Below, in pieces: positions 1 through 8,162 of a stretch of DNA of 64,000 bases. Under the pieces are notes generated by a model that saw only the letters and a program-made list of their open reading frames with translations, was not told where the DNA came from and did not search any database. Within the stretch, counting starts at the first letter, position 1. Each line of letters opens with the position of its first letter. This stretch comes from G963666935 sp963666935 (GTDB lineage Bacteria; Bacillota; Clostridia; Christensenellales; CAG-138), in assembly GCA_963666935.1 (NCBI GenBank), contig OY762936.1, positions 372,001 to 436,000 on the forward strand, in the 5' to 3' direction. The translations under genes were made by a program, and so were the position numbers.

Positions 1-678
1 GAGGCGCAAAAAGCGCTAGAAGATGAGCTGAAAAACCTGACATTTTCACCGCAGCTGCCACAGGAGGATTTGGGTTGCGATTCGGAAGTGTTTGAGCGCA
101 TCGTAAACCGACTGCACAAAAAAGAATTTCGCATTGAGAACACGATCGGGTCTCTCTTTCCAATGCCCCTGCAGTGCGTATACGGCTGCATTTCCGACGG
201 CGTGGATATGGTGCGCTTTGAGAAAAAGGACGAGGGGCTTTTATTGACCGTGTATGAACGCGGCGAGCGCAACGCGATGCTGCTGAGAAAAGACGGCAGA
301 TATAGCGACTCCATTTTGGGGCTTCGAGAGGAAGCGCAGCTGGCAAGCACCTGCGCCCAGTGGAAGGAAGACGGGGAAGAAATCCTTCTGGCGGTGCAGA
401 TTTGCTTTGTGGAAACCCCAGACACCCGGCTGCTGTTGATGCGCATTTTTGAGGACAACATCGAACTGATATTCGACGAGACGCCATCAGTCTCAGATGC
501 CACGGAGCTGCTTCTCAACCTTGTGGGGCTTATGGACAAGGCAACGGTGCGACGACTCATCCCCCTGATGACGCGCATCCCTGGATTCAACGAAAACACA
601 ATCAACGAAATGGTACGCAAGTATGCGGCGCCCCGGGCGTTCGGAAAGTGTATCCGGTGCCACGACTTACAAACATAG
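1..678 (+). CDS. C-terminal part of an unidentified protein, possibly a serine hydrolase
   Basis: The reading frame is open from the first base of the window, so the gene starts outside and only about 225 C-terminal residues are visible. A TTG at 70 could be read as a start, but nothing supports it over read-through. The sequence contains short alternating strand-like segments (MVRFEKKDEGLLLTVYERG) that resemble the beta-rich C-terminal domain found after the catalytic domain of Firmicutes beta-lactamase-like serine hydrolases. This is a weak resemblance judged by eye. No catalytic motif is in the visible part. The stop lies 12 nt before the next ATG, with a GGAGGG ribosome site between them, so the two genes are probably co-transcribed. 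Confidence 0.4.
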   Translation, partial: EAQKALEDELKNLTFSPQLPQEDLGCDSEVFERIVNRLHKKEFRIENTIGSLFPMPLQCVYGCISDGVDMVRFEKKDEGLLLTVYERGERNAMLLRKDGRYSDSILGLREEAQLASTCAQWKEDGEEILLAVQICFVETPDTRLLLMRIFEDNIELIFDETPSVSDATELLLNLVGLMDKATVRRLIPLMTRIPGFNENTINEMVRKYAAPRAFGKCIRCHDLQT

Positions 679-690
679 CGGGAGGGAATC

Positions 691-1602
691 ATGGAACCTG
701 TATTGGTTATTATGGCTGCCGGCATGGGTAGCCGTTACGGCGGATTGAAACAAATTGACCCCGTGGACGTCGCGGGGAACCTCATCATCGACTTTTCCAT
801 CTACGATGCTCTGCGGGCGGGCTTTCAAAGCGTGGTCTTCATCATCAAGCAAGAAATTGAAGAACCATTCAAAGAGGCCATCGGGAATCGTATTTCTCAG
901 CATATGAAAGTCTCCTACGCCTTTCAGCATCTGGACATGCTGCCCGCCGGATTCAAAATCCCCCCGGAGCGCACAAAGCCTTGGGGCACCACTCACGCGG
1001 TGCTTTGCGCAGAGGGACAGATCGGCAGCAGGCCATTTGCAGTGATCAACGCGGACGATTATTACGGCCCAGGCGCATTTGAGACGCTGTACGGTTTTTT
1101 AACGGCGGATTCAGAGGAAAGTAGGCACGCCTTGGTGGGATATCGGCTGGAGAACACCCTCACTGAGCATGGCAGCGTGGCCCGAGGTGTTTGCAGCGTG
1201 GATCAAAATGGCTACCTCTCCCATATTGTGGAGCGCAAGAAGATCTACAAGCGTGGGGAGAGCGGCGCGTTCACCGAGGATGATGAGACGTTTACCCATC
1301 TTCCCAAAGGCACGCCGGTTTCCATGAACTGCTGGGGGTTTAAACCTTCTATTCTAAGTTTGTTCCGGCGGAATTTTAAGGAAAATTTCGAGGCGGGTGT
1401 TAGGGCGAACCCGGAGAAGTATGAGCATTTGCTTCCTAACGCGGTGCAGGACCTCATGACCCGGGGCCAGGGCAGCGTGAAGGTGCTGGATACCCCGGAT
1501 AAGTGGTTTGGCGTCACCTATCAGGAGGACAAGGCGGAAGTGATGAAGAGCATTGCGGCGCTCAAAGCCCAAGGGCTGTATTCCGACAAACTCTGGGATT
1601 AA
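691..1602 (+). CDS. NTP-transferase family nucleotidyltransferase
   Basis: A 303-residue protein of the sugar-1-phosphate nucleotidyltransferase fold. The N-terminal nucleotide-binding loop MAAGMGSRYGGLK is at residues 8-20, and the metal-binding INADDYYG segment is near residue 120. These features are typical of enzymes that couple an NTP to a phosphorylated sugar or small alcohol. The substrate cannot be read from the sequence; genes of this kind are usually annotated only as NDP-sugar pyrophosphorylase-like. It has no left-handed beta-helix extension, so an acetyltransferase fusion of the GlmU type is excluded. The ribosome site GGAGGG at 681-686 fixes the ATG start. A hairpin terminator follows at 1618. 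Confidence 0.75.
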   Translation: MEPVLVIMAAGMGSRYGGLKQIDPVDVAGNLIIDFSIYDALRAGFQSVVFIIKQEIEEPFKEAIGNRISQHMKVSYAFQHLDMLPAGFKIPPERTKPWGTTHAVLCAEGQIGSRPFAVINADDYYGPGAFETLYGFLTADSEESRHALVGYRLENTLTEHGSVARGVCSVDQNGYLSHIVERKKIYKRGESGAFTEDDETFTHLPKGTPVSMNCWGFKPSILSLFRRNFKENFEAGVRANPEKYEHLLPNAVQDLMTRGQGSVKVLDTPDKWFGVTYQEDKAEVMKSIAALKAQGLYSDKLWD

Positions 1603-1617
1603 AGCGGGAAACAAACG

Positions 1618-1656
1618 CATGGCGGCCAGGAGTATCCTGACCGCCATGTATTTTAT
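1618..1656 (+). terminator. Rho-independent terminator
   Basis: A 14-bp inverted repeat (CATGGCGG...CCGCCATG, one mismatch, 3-nt loop) is followed by TATTTTATT. It lies between the stop of the nucleotidyltransferase and the convergent end of the P-type ATPase gene. Confidence 0.75.
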
Positions 1657-1665
1657 TGAAGGTGC

Positions 1666-4266
1666 TTACTTATGACCGCGATTTGGCGGTAAGCTCCTGC
1701 CGACGAGTTTAACAAACTCTACCAGAGGAATGATGGCAACCGAAAGGCCCATTGCAATGAGAAAATCGGATACAGATAGCGTCTCCAGTGAAAAGAAGAC
1801 GTGGAGCGGTGAATATACAACGAGCAGCACAAGCGCAAACGAGATAAGCATGGAACCGAACAGGTATTTGTTGATGGTTTTCATTTTAAAGATGGACTGG
1901 GTTTTGGAACGCATGTTGAGGGCGTGGAATATTTCACACATAGAAAGCGTGACAAATGCCATGGTCATGCCATCTGCTCCCGAATGCTGCGCGCCGACAT
2001 AGTAAGAGAGCAGCGTGAGCACGGCGACTGTCAATCCCTGATATATGACGTTAATGCCAAGGCCGTTAGCGAAAATGCCGCTTTTGGGATCCCGCGGAGG
2101 CTTTGCCATGTTATCCGTTTCGGCTTGTTCCATGCCCAGCGCCAGGGCGGGAAGACTATCGGTAATAAGGTTGATCCAAAGCAGGTGCACGGGAAGCAGC
2201 AGCTTTACGTTTATGAGCGTTGCTACAAACAAGGCTATGACTTCCGCCATGTTGGAGGACAGAAGGAACTGGATGGACTTTAGGATATTCTCATAGATCC
2301 TGCGCCCTTCATCCACCGCATGGACGATGGAAGCAAAGTTATCATCCGCCAGCACCATATCGGCGACGTTTTTGGTAACATCCGTGCCGGTGATTCCCAT
2401 TCCCACACCGATATCGGCCACTTTCAGGGCGGACGCGTCGTTGACGCCATCGCCTGTCATTGCCGTAATCATGCCGTGTTTTTTCCATGCGTTCACGATC
2501 CTAACCTTATGCTCCGGCTGAACGCGCGCATAAACATAGTAACGGTCTATTTGCTGTTCCAGCTCTTCTTCCGAAATCTCCGAAAGTTCCGTGCCGGTGA
2601 TTGCCTGCTTTTCATCTTCAATGATACCGAGTTCCCGCGCGATGGCTACTGCGGTATCCCGGTGGTCTCCCGTGATCATAACGGCCCGGATGCCCGCGCT
2701 TCGGCAGTCCGCTACAGCTGCCTTAGCCTCAGGCCTGATGGGGTCGATCATCCCCGCAAGCCCAATAAAGGTCAGATTTTTTTCAATTTCCTGGGCCGTG
2801 AGGCTTTGTGGCAAATCCGCATAGTTCTTGAAAGACGCAGCGAGAACGCGCAGGGCGTTTCCTGCCATTCTCTTATTTTCGGTCAATATGGATGCGGCAT
2901 GTTCGCTTGTGAGAGGTACGACTCCACGATCGGTGAGAATAGATGTACATTTTTTCAGAATTTCATCGGGGGCGCCCTTCGTATATTGGACATATCCGCC
3001 ATTTTCGTTTTTATGTACTGTGGACATCATCTTGCGGAGTGAATCAAACGGTGCTTCACCCACACGCGGCATATTTGCTTCAATAGCGGTTTTTTCATAC
3101 CCATGCGCCTGCGCAAAATTAACTAAAGCGATTTCAGTTGGGTCTCCCACATCCGATTTGGTCTCCGACACCCGGGCATCGTTGCACAGCCCCATGGCCT
3201 TGGCCAAAACGGCGATGTCGCCAAAGGTAGTGGTGACCGTCATTTTGTTCTGGGTCAGCGTACCCGTTTTATCGGAGCAAATAACCTGCGTGCAACCTAG
3301 CGTTTCCACCGCCGTAAGCTTACGGATGATGGCATTGCGTCGCGACATCTTTGTAACGCCGATTGAAAGCACTACCGTGACCACTGCCACCAGCCCTTCC
3401 GGAATTGCGGCGACGGCAAGGCTTACCGCCAACATAAACACCTCTAGGACATGGCCGCCGGTAAAGCCTCCGTTTTTTAACAGGCTGAACGCAAATATAA
3501 ATATGCTGATGCCGATCACGAGAAAACTCAAGACTTTACTCAGCTCGGCTAACTTTTTTTGCAAAGGTGTTTTTTCGTTTGAAGTTCTTGAAATGATTCC
3601 GGCGATTTTTCCCATTTCGGTGCTCATCCCGGTTTCGGTTACAACACCGGCACCCCTGCCATAAACGACATTGGTGCCTTGATATGCCATGTTGAGGCGA
3701 TCTCCCAGCGGTACTTCCTCTGATGAATCCCGTAAGATTTGATCCTGCTTTTCTACGGGCACCGATTCGCCGGTAAGAGAAGCTTCCTCGATTTTTAGGC
3801 TGGCATATTCGAAGAGTCGCATATCCGCAGGCACCGCATCCCCGGCTTCAAGCAGGACAATGTCACCCGGAACAAGCTCCTCGGTTTTTATCATTGAAAC
3901 AATCCCCGTGCGCTTTACTTTGGAGTTGGCGGCCGCCATTTGCTGCAGAGCCTCAATTGCTTTTTCGGCTTTATTCTCCTGAATTACTCCAAGCACTGCA
4001 TTCAAAACAACCACGAGCACAATGATGACCATATCCGCGATCTCGCTAAGTGCTGCCGATATGACAGCCGCCGCAACTAGCATAAGGATCATGGGGTCGG
4101 ATATCTGTTTGAGAAAACGCTTGAATATAGAGTCTTTTTTCGCCTCGTCCAGCCTGTTCTTTCCGTATTGTGTAAGCCTGGCTTCCGCCTGCTGCAGACT
4201 TAATCCATCGGCCGATGCATCCAGCGCCTCCATAACTTTTTCCGCAGGTTCTAAGTAGTAATTCAT
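1666..4266 (-). CDS. Calcium-type P-type ATPase
   Basis: An 866-residue P2-type cation pump that uses ATP to move Ca2+ (possibly Mn2+) across the cytoplasmic membrane. Domains run in the usual order: N-terminal cation ATPase domain, a membrane pair, actuator domain with TGES, the PEGL motif in the fourth membrane helix, the phosphorylation site DKTGTLT at about residue 335, a nucleotide-binding domain, the hinge TGDGVNDA, and six C-terminal membrane segments. PEGL fits the SERCA/PMR1 group rather than heavy-metal CPx pumps. The ATG at 4266 is preferred over one six codons upstream because GGAAGGGA sits 8 nt before it. The gene is monocistronic, between terminators on both sides. Confidence 0.88.
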   Translation of the reverse strand: MNYYLEPAEKVMEALDASADGLSLQQAEARLTQYGKNRLDEAKKDSIFKRFLKQISDPMILMLVAAAVISAALSEIADMVIIVLVVVLNAVLGVIQENKAEKAIEALQQMAAANSKVKRTGIVSMIKTEELVPGDIVLLEAGDAVPADMRLFEYASLKIEEASLTGESVPVEKQDQILRDSSEEVPLGDRLNMAYQGTNVVYGRGAGVVTETGMSTEMGKIAGIISRTSNEKTPLQKKLAELSKVLSFLVIGISIFIFAFSLLKNGGFTGGHVLEVFMLAVSLAVAAIPEGLVAVVTVVLSIGVTKMSRRNAIIRKLTAVETLGCTQVICSDKTGTLTQNKMTVTTTFGDIAVLAKAMGLCNDARVSETKSDVGDPTEIALVNFAQAHGYEKTAIEANMPRVGEAPFDSLRKMMSTVHKNENGGYVQYTKGAPDEILKKCTSILTDRGVVPLTSEHAASILTENKRMAGNALRVLAASFKNYADLPQSLTAQEIEKNLTFIGLAGMIDPIRPEAKAAVADCRSAGIRAVMITGDHRDTAVAIARELGIIEDEKQAITGTELSEISEEELEQQIDRYYVYARVQPEHKVRIVNAWKKHGMITAMTGDGVNDASALKVADIGVGMGITGTDVTKNVADMVLADDNFASIVHAVDEGRRIYENILKSIQFLLSSNMAEVIALFVATLINVKLLLPVHLLWINLITDSLPALALGMEQAETDNMAKPPRDPKSGIFANGLGINVIYQGLTVAVLTLLSYYVGAQHSGADGMTMAFVTLSMCEIFHALNMRSKTQSIFKMKTINKYLFGSMLISFALVLLVVYSPLHVFFSLETLSVSDFLIAMGLSVAIIPLVEFVKLVGRSLPPNRGHK

Positions 4267-4376
4267 ATTAAGATTCCCTTCCATTTAGTTATGGATGATT
4301 GATTGGCTTATCATGCGGTACGCAAATAAAACCTTTTTAAAATGTATGGAGCCGCATAAAAACCATACTCAGTATC

Positions 4377-4427
4377 TTAAAAAAGACCTTTAACATAACG
4401 CTTACTAAGGCGTATGTTAAAGGTCTT
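4377..4427 (-). terminator. Rho-independent terminator, minus strand
   Basis: The arms AAGACCTTTAACATA and TATGTTAAAGGTCTT enclose a CGC/GCG extension with one bulge. On the minus strand the stem is followed directly by TTTTTT. It lies between murC and the ATPase gene and should isolate the ATPase from upstream transcription. Confidence 0.75.
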
Positions 4428-4532
4428 GCTTTCCAACTTTGGAGTATAAAACCAGGCATTATGAATGCCGACTGTTGGCTTTATAGCTTATAGCTACTCC
4501 CCTTTATACATTGATAAACTTACCATATATTT

Positions 4533-4567
4533 AAAAGCTGGTCAATATGTAAAATTGATCAGCTTTT
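4533..4567 (-). terminator. Hairpin after murC
   Basis: A 14-bp stem with one G-T pair, arms AAAAGCTGGTCAAT and ATTGATCAGCTTTT, flanked by A/T runs on both sides. It is placed 47 nt after the murC stop and probably ends murC transcription. Confidence 0.65.
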
Positions 4568-4613
4568 TGATGGTTCCATAGGTATATGGAGACCCATGCT
4601 GTTCTTTTTGCGA

Positions 4614-5975
4614 TTACAGCAACTTCTTAGTTTGTTTATATACGTCACCGCTTCCAAGAGTGATGACGATATCTCCGGGGGAGGCGTGCTGATCCAAATA
4701 TTCTCGGATATTCTCAAAAGTAGGCAGATATGCAGCATCACCGCCGCCGACGTTGATGCCCTGCACCATATCTGTGGCATGCACACTGCCGTCGTCGATT
4801 TCCCGGCCGGGGTAGATATCCGGCACAAGTACCGCATCTGCCTGGTTAAAGCAGGAGACGCTGCCAGTAAATAGGGTTTTTGCCCGGGTATAGCTGTTGC
4901 ACTGGAATACGCACCAGAGCTTGTTGTGTGGAACACGGCTGGCGGCGTCCAGCGTGGCGGCAACCTCCGCCGGATGGTGAGCGTAGTCGTGGTAAATTTT
5001 AATGCCGTCCCGCTCGCCGTAGAATTCAAACCTGCGGCGGGTATTGTGGAACGTTGAAAGGGCGTCGGTAAGGGCTGGAAAATCGGCCTTCAGTGTGAGC
5101 GCCACGGCTGCCGCCGCTATGGCGTCGATCACAGCATGCTTTCCGGGGATATGGAGCGTGATGTGGCCCAGCTTTTGCCCATTTTTCATCAGATCGAAAG
5201 AGGGGCAGCCGGCTTCGTCGTAGACGATATCCGCCGGGGTAAAGTCGGCATCCGCCATACCGTAGGACAGCTTTCTACCGGGAAATTCGCCGTACAGGGC
5301 CTTTACATAGCTGTCGTCGGTACAGGCGATGAAAACTCCGTCATCAGGCAGCAGGTCGATAAACTTTTGAAATGCCGCTACGATGTTATCCATGCTCCCA
5401 AAATAGTCCAGATGGTCATTGTCAATGTTGTTGATGAGGGCAACGGTGGGATGGAGGGTTAAAAAGCTCTCCACGTACTCGCAGGCCTCGGTGATGAACA
5501 GGTCGTGGGAGCCCAACCGGGTTCCACCGCATAAAGCCTCCACAAAGCCGCCGACGTGCACTGTGGCGTTAAGCGTGCCGCGCTCACTGATCAGGGCGAG
5601 CATTGAGGTGATGGTGGTTTTGCCATGGCAGCCGGCAATGCCCGCCACAGTGTCATATCCTTCGGTGAGCTGCCCCAGGACTACAGAGCGCTCCAATTCG
5701 GGAATGCCCCAGTCTGCAGCCGCTTGCCGCTCAATATTGTTCTTTTTAATGGCGGCAGAATAGACCACCAAGTCAGCATTGCCGAGGTTTTCGGCGCTGT
5801 GCCCTATGGTGACCTCAATCCCTAGCTCCTGTAGCCGCTCCGTAAAGGGAGAGGCGGCCTTATCGCTGCCGGTGACTTCGTATCCGCGCGCCTGAAGGAT
5901 TTGGGCCAGGCCGTTCATGGAGCAGCCGCCTATGCCGATCAAGTGGATTTTTTTATGGTCCTTGATGTGTGTCAT
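4614..5975 (-). CDS. murC: UDP-N-acetylmuramate--L-alanine ligase
   Basis: A 453-residue Mur ligase that adds L-alanine to UDP-N-acetylmuramate with ATP, the first peptide step of peptidoglycan precursor synthesis in the cytosol. The N-terminal Rossmann motif IHLIGIGGCSMNGLAQIL (near residues 10-27) is characteristic of MurC. The ATP loop GCHGKTT is near residue 115, and the Mur central and C-terminal domains follow (HDYAHHPAEVAATL). The length matches the family. The related enzyme Mpl shares this layout, but the GIGG-SMNGLA start and clostridial form favour MurC. The genes upstream (ispE) and downstream (ATPase) are separated by gaps or terminators, so it seems to stand alone. Confidence 0.9.
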   Translation of the reverse strand: MTHIKDHKKIHLIGIGGCSMNGLAQILQARGYEVTGSDKAASPFTERLQELGIEVTIGHSAENLGNADLVVYSAAIKKNNIERQAAADWGIPELERSVVLGQLTEGYDTVAGIAGCHGKTTITSMLALISERGTLNATVHVGGFVEALCGGTRLGSHDLFITEACEYVESFLTLHPTVALINNIDNDHLDYFGSMDNIVAAFQKFIDLLPDDGVFIACTDDSYVKALYGEFPGRKLSYGMADADFTPADIVYDEAGCPSFDLMKNGQKLGHITLHIPGKHAVIDAIAAAAVALTLKADFPALTDALSTFHNTRRRFEFYGERDGIKIYHDYAHHPAEVAATLDAASRVPHNKLWCVFQCNSYTRAKTLFTGSVSCFNQADAVLVPDIYPGREIDDGSVHATDMVQGINVGGGDAAYLPTFENIREYLDQHASPGDIVITLGSGDVYKQTKKLL

Positions 5976-6043
5976 AAAACCTCCGTGCGGACAAAAATGT
6001 CCCTAAGGTATGGGGTTCACTTCCCCTTATCTTGAGCATTATA

Positions 6044-6859
6044 TCACAATACCGTCCGGCATACATAGGCAAAAGGAAGATCTGAAAAAAGCTTTCTGGC
6101 CTTTAGAGCCGCTTGGCGGGAGTCAAAGATCCCGACCACGGCGGAACCGCTTCCTGTCATAAATGCGGACATGGCACCTGCGTGCAGCATGCGTTGCTTG
6201 TGCGCACCGATTTCGGGCAGCGCGGCCATCGCGGCGGGCTCCAGCGCATTTTGCGTCAAATTCGCCAGAGCGCGCAAATCTCCTGCCCGAACGGCAGATA
6301 AAGCCGCCTCCGTATCCGGGTACGTTACTGGGAGCTGAAGAGATTGAAACAGGGCCTTTGTGCTGACGCCGCCCGCCCCCTTTACGATTAAAAGATCTAT
6401 AGGTATGGGCAGAAGCGGCGAGAGAATCTCACCGATGCCCCGGGCCAGTGCGCAGCCGCCTAAAAGGCAAAATGGCACATCGGCACCCACGGATTTGCCC
6501 ATATCCATCAGCGTTTGCATACCTATGCCGCCTCCGTATAGGGCGTTCATGCCAGATAGGACTGCCGCTGCGTCCGCGCTTGCGCCGCCCAACCCCGCTT
6601 CGGAGGGGATGTGCTTTATTATGTGTATGCACGCGCCCCGGCCTGTTTGCGCAAAAAACAGCTTTGCGGCACGAAAAGCCGTATTATCTTGCGGCAGGGG
6701 CGCATTAGCCGTTACGCGGACATCCTCTGATTTTTCCACAAACACGGAATCAAAAAGGTCCACTGCGTGCATAATGGTGGCTAGCTCGTGGTAACCGTCT
6801 TTTCGAAGGCAGAGCACGTCCAGCGTCAGATTGATTTTTGCGTATGCGTGAATCTCCAT
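6044..6859 (-). CDS. ispE: 4-diphosphocytidyl-2-C-methyl-D-erythritol kinase
   Basis: A 271-residue GHMP kinase of the non-mevalonate (MEP) isoprenoid pathway; it phosphorylates the 2-hydroxyl of CDP-methylerythritol. It starts with AYAKINLTLDV, the IspE signature, and has the ATP-binding GHMP loop PSEAGLGGASADAA at about residues 90-103 and the C-terminal MTGSGSAVVGIF motif. The ATG at 6859 is chosen because homology begins there. An upstream in-frame ATG at 6904 would add 15 residues unlike the family. No strong ribosome site is visible. The gene is divergent from spoIIR, an arrangement seen in other Clostridia. Confidence 0.88.
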   Translation of the reverse strand: MEIHAYAKINLTLDVLCLRKDGYHELATIMHAVDLFDSVFVEKSEDVRVTANAPLPQDNTAFRAAKLFFAQTGRGACIHIIKHIPSEAGLGGASADAAAVLSGMNALYGGGIGMQTLMDMGKSVGADVPFCLLGGCALARGIGEILSPLLPIPIDLLIVKGAGGVSTKALFQSLQLPVTYPDTEAALSAVRAGDLRALANLTQNALEPAAMAALPEIGAHKQRMLHAGAMSAFMTGSGSAVVGIFDSRQAALKARKLFSDLPFAYVCRTVL

Positions 6860-6879
6860 GCATTCATTATAACCGATAC

Positions 6880-6908
6880 GAATAAAAAACAAAGAGTCCG
6901 GCAATAAT
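6880..6908 (+). promoter_or_regulatory. Sigma-F-like promoter of spoIIR
   Basis: GAATA (6880-6884), a 15-bp spacer, then GGCAATAAT (6900-6908). This agrees with the forespore sigma-F pattern (GYATA, about 15 bp, GGNNANANT) known from Bacillus, apart from one base in the -35. It lies about 30 bp upstream of spoIIR, a gene classically controlled by sigma-F. It is a prediction from pattern only. Confidence 0.55.
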
Positions 6909-6940
6909 TTCCTTTAAATCCATTCCAGAAAGGCATGAAT

Positions 6941-7492
6941 ATGCGTAGGTTCATTCAAGTTTCATCCATCTGCATCGCCGCCATGAGCATAATATGGCTT
7001 ACCGCTCAAACCGGACAAGCCGACAAAGATAATATCTTCCGGCTGCACGTCATTGCCAACAGCGACAGTGCACAGGATCAGGCTACCAAGATTAAAGTGC
7101 GGGACGCCATATTGGAATACGAAAACGAAAACATGGAGGAAATCCAAAGCGCGCAGGATATCAAAGAGATGCTCTTTCGCCAAGGTTCCGGGCTCATGGA
7201 CACAATTGAATCTACGCTTGCGGATTCCGGTGCGGATTACGGGGCGGAATTGAGAATCGGCACCTACGGCTTTCCGGACAGGGAATACATGGATAAGCTA
7301 TATCCGGCGGGGGATTATCAGGCGCTTCGGGTAGTGCTGGGAAAAGGAAATGGTCAAAATTGGTGGTGCGTGCTGTTCCCTCCTCTGTGCATATTGGAGC
7401 TAAAAGATGGGGAAATTGAGGGTGATAAGGTAAAAATGGAAAGCCTTATCTTCAAACTCATTAAGGAGGGCGCAAAGGGTGAAAAACCGTAA
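6941..7492 (+). CDS. spoIIR: Stage II sporulation protein R
   Basis: About 183 residues. The signature segment FRLHVIANSDSAQDQ followed by KIKVRDAIL near residues 35-60 identifies SpoIIR. This is the forespore-secreted signal that activates SpoIIGA protease and so processing of pro-sigma-E in the mother cell. An N-terminal hydrophobic segment (residues about 5-25) serves as export signal. The ATG at 6941 is preferred to the one at 6935 because the AAAGG ribosome site is then 7 nt away. A sigma-F-like promoter precedes it. It overlaps sleB by 14 bp, so a sporulation-initiation signal and a cortex-lytic enzyme are in one transcription unit. Confidence 0.88.
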   Translation: MRRFIQVSSICIAAMSIIWLTAQTGQADKDNIFRLHVIANSDSAQDQATKIKVRDAILEYENENMEEIQSAQDIKEMLFRQGSGLMDTIESTLADSGADYGAELRIGTYGFPDREYMDKLYPAGDYQALRVVLGKGNGQNWWCVLFPPLCILELKDGEIEGDKVKMESLIFKLIKEGAKGEKP

Positions 7493-8150
7493 AAAAATCG
7501 CGGCTGTTCTGGCCATGCTTTTGCTGGTTTGTGCGCTGCTTCCCCAGCAGGCGGACGCTGCGGTGCTCAAAGTAGGCTCCACAGGCAGCGAAGTGAAAAC
7601 GCTGCAAACCAAACTCAAGCGGTGGGGCTATTATTGGGGAAACATAGACGGCATATTTGGGAGCTTCACAAAGGCCTCGGTACAATATTTCCAACGGACC
7701 AACGGGCTGACGGCGGATGGGATTGTGGGCCCGGCCACAGCCAAGGCGCTGGGCATGACTTCTACTGGCACGACCAGCAATTCTGCCGGCACCACTTCAT
7801 CAAATAACAATTTGTACCTTTTGGCTAGGCTGGTGTATGGGGAAGCAAGAGGCGAACCCTATAAAGGGCAGGTGGCGGTGGCGGCCGTAGTCCTTAACCG
7901 GGTAAAGAGCTCTTCCTTTCCCAACAGCGTTGCCGGCGTCGTTTACCAGAGCGGCGCGTTTACCGCGGTGTCGGACGGGCAGATTAACCTCTCCCCTGAC
8001 GAGACTGCCATCAAGGCTGCCCGTGACGCCATTAACGGATGGGATCCCACAGGCGGCTGCCTGTATTATTATAATCCTGCCATAACCACAAACCGCTGGA
8101 TGCTATCCCATGCCGTGAAGGTTGTGATCGGCGAACATGCGTTCTTTTAA
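7479..8150 (+). CDS. sleB: Spore cortex-lytic enzyme SleB
   Basis: A 223-residue precursor. A signal peptide covers residues 1 to about 27 (ends QQADA). One peptidoglycan-binding domain follows at about 30-95 (GSTGSEVKTLQTKLKRWGYY ... DGIVGPATAKALG). After a Ser/Thr/Asn linker comes the Hydrolase_2 catalytic domain at about 108-223, with the acidic catalytic-site segment LVYGEARGE. SleB is a lytic transglycosylase that degrades cortex peptidoglycan during germination. The start is GTG, with AAGGAGGG 8 nt upstream, inside the end of spoIIR. It is followed after 12 nt by ypeB, its usual partner. Confidence 0.9.
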   Translation: MKNRKKIAAVLAMLLLVCALLPQQADAAVLKVGSTGSEVKTLQTKLKRWGYYWGNIDGIFGSFTKASVQYFQRTNGLTADGIVGPATAKALGMTSTGTTSNSAGTTSSNNNLYLLARLVYGEARGEPYKGQVAVAAVVLNRVKSSSFPNSVAGVVYQSGAFTAVSDGQINLSPDETAIKAARDAINGWDPTGGCLYYYNPAITTNRWMLSHAVKVVIGEHAFF

Positions 8151-8162
8151 AGAGGGGAGAAT

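Noticed and set aside
2320..3042. Long plus-strand frames within the P-type ATPase gene
   Set aside because: They are antisense shadows of a gene with clear family motifs; the same holds for long opposite-strand frames inside hydA, hydB and murC.
6859..6880. TATAAT 7 nt upstream of the ispE ATG suggesting a leaderless transcript
   Set aside because: No good -35 at proper spacing on the minus strand; the match is probably chance in A/T-rich sequence.
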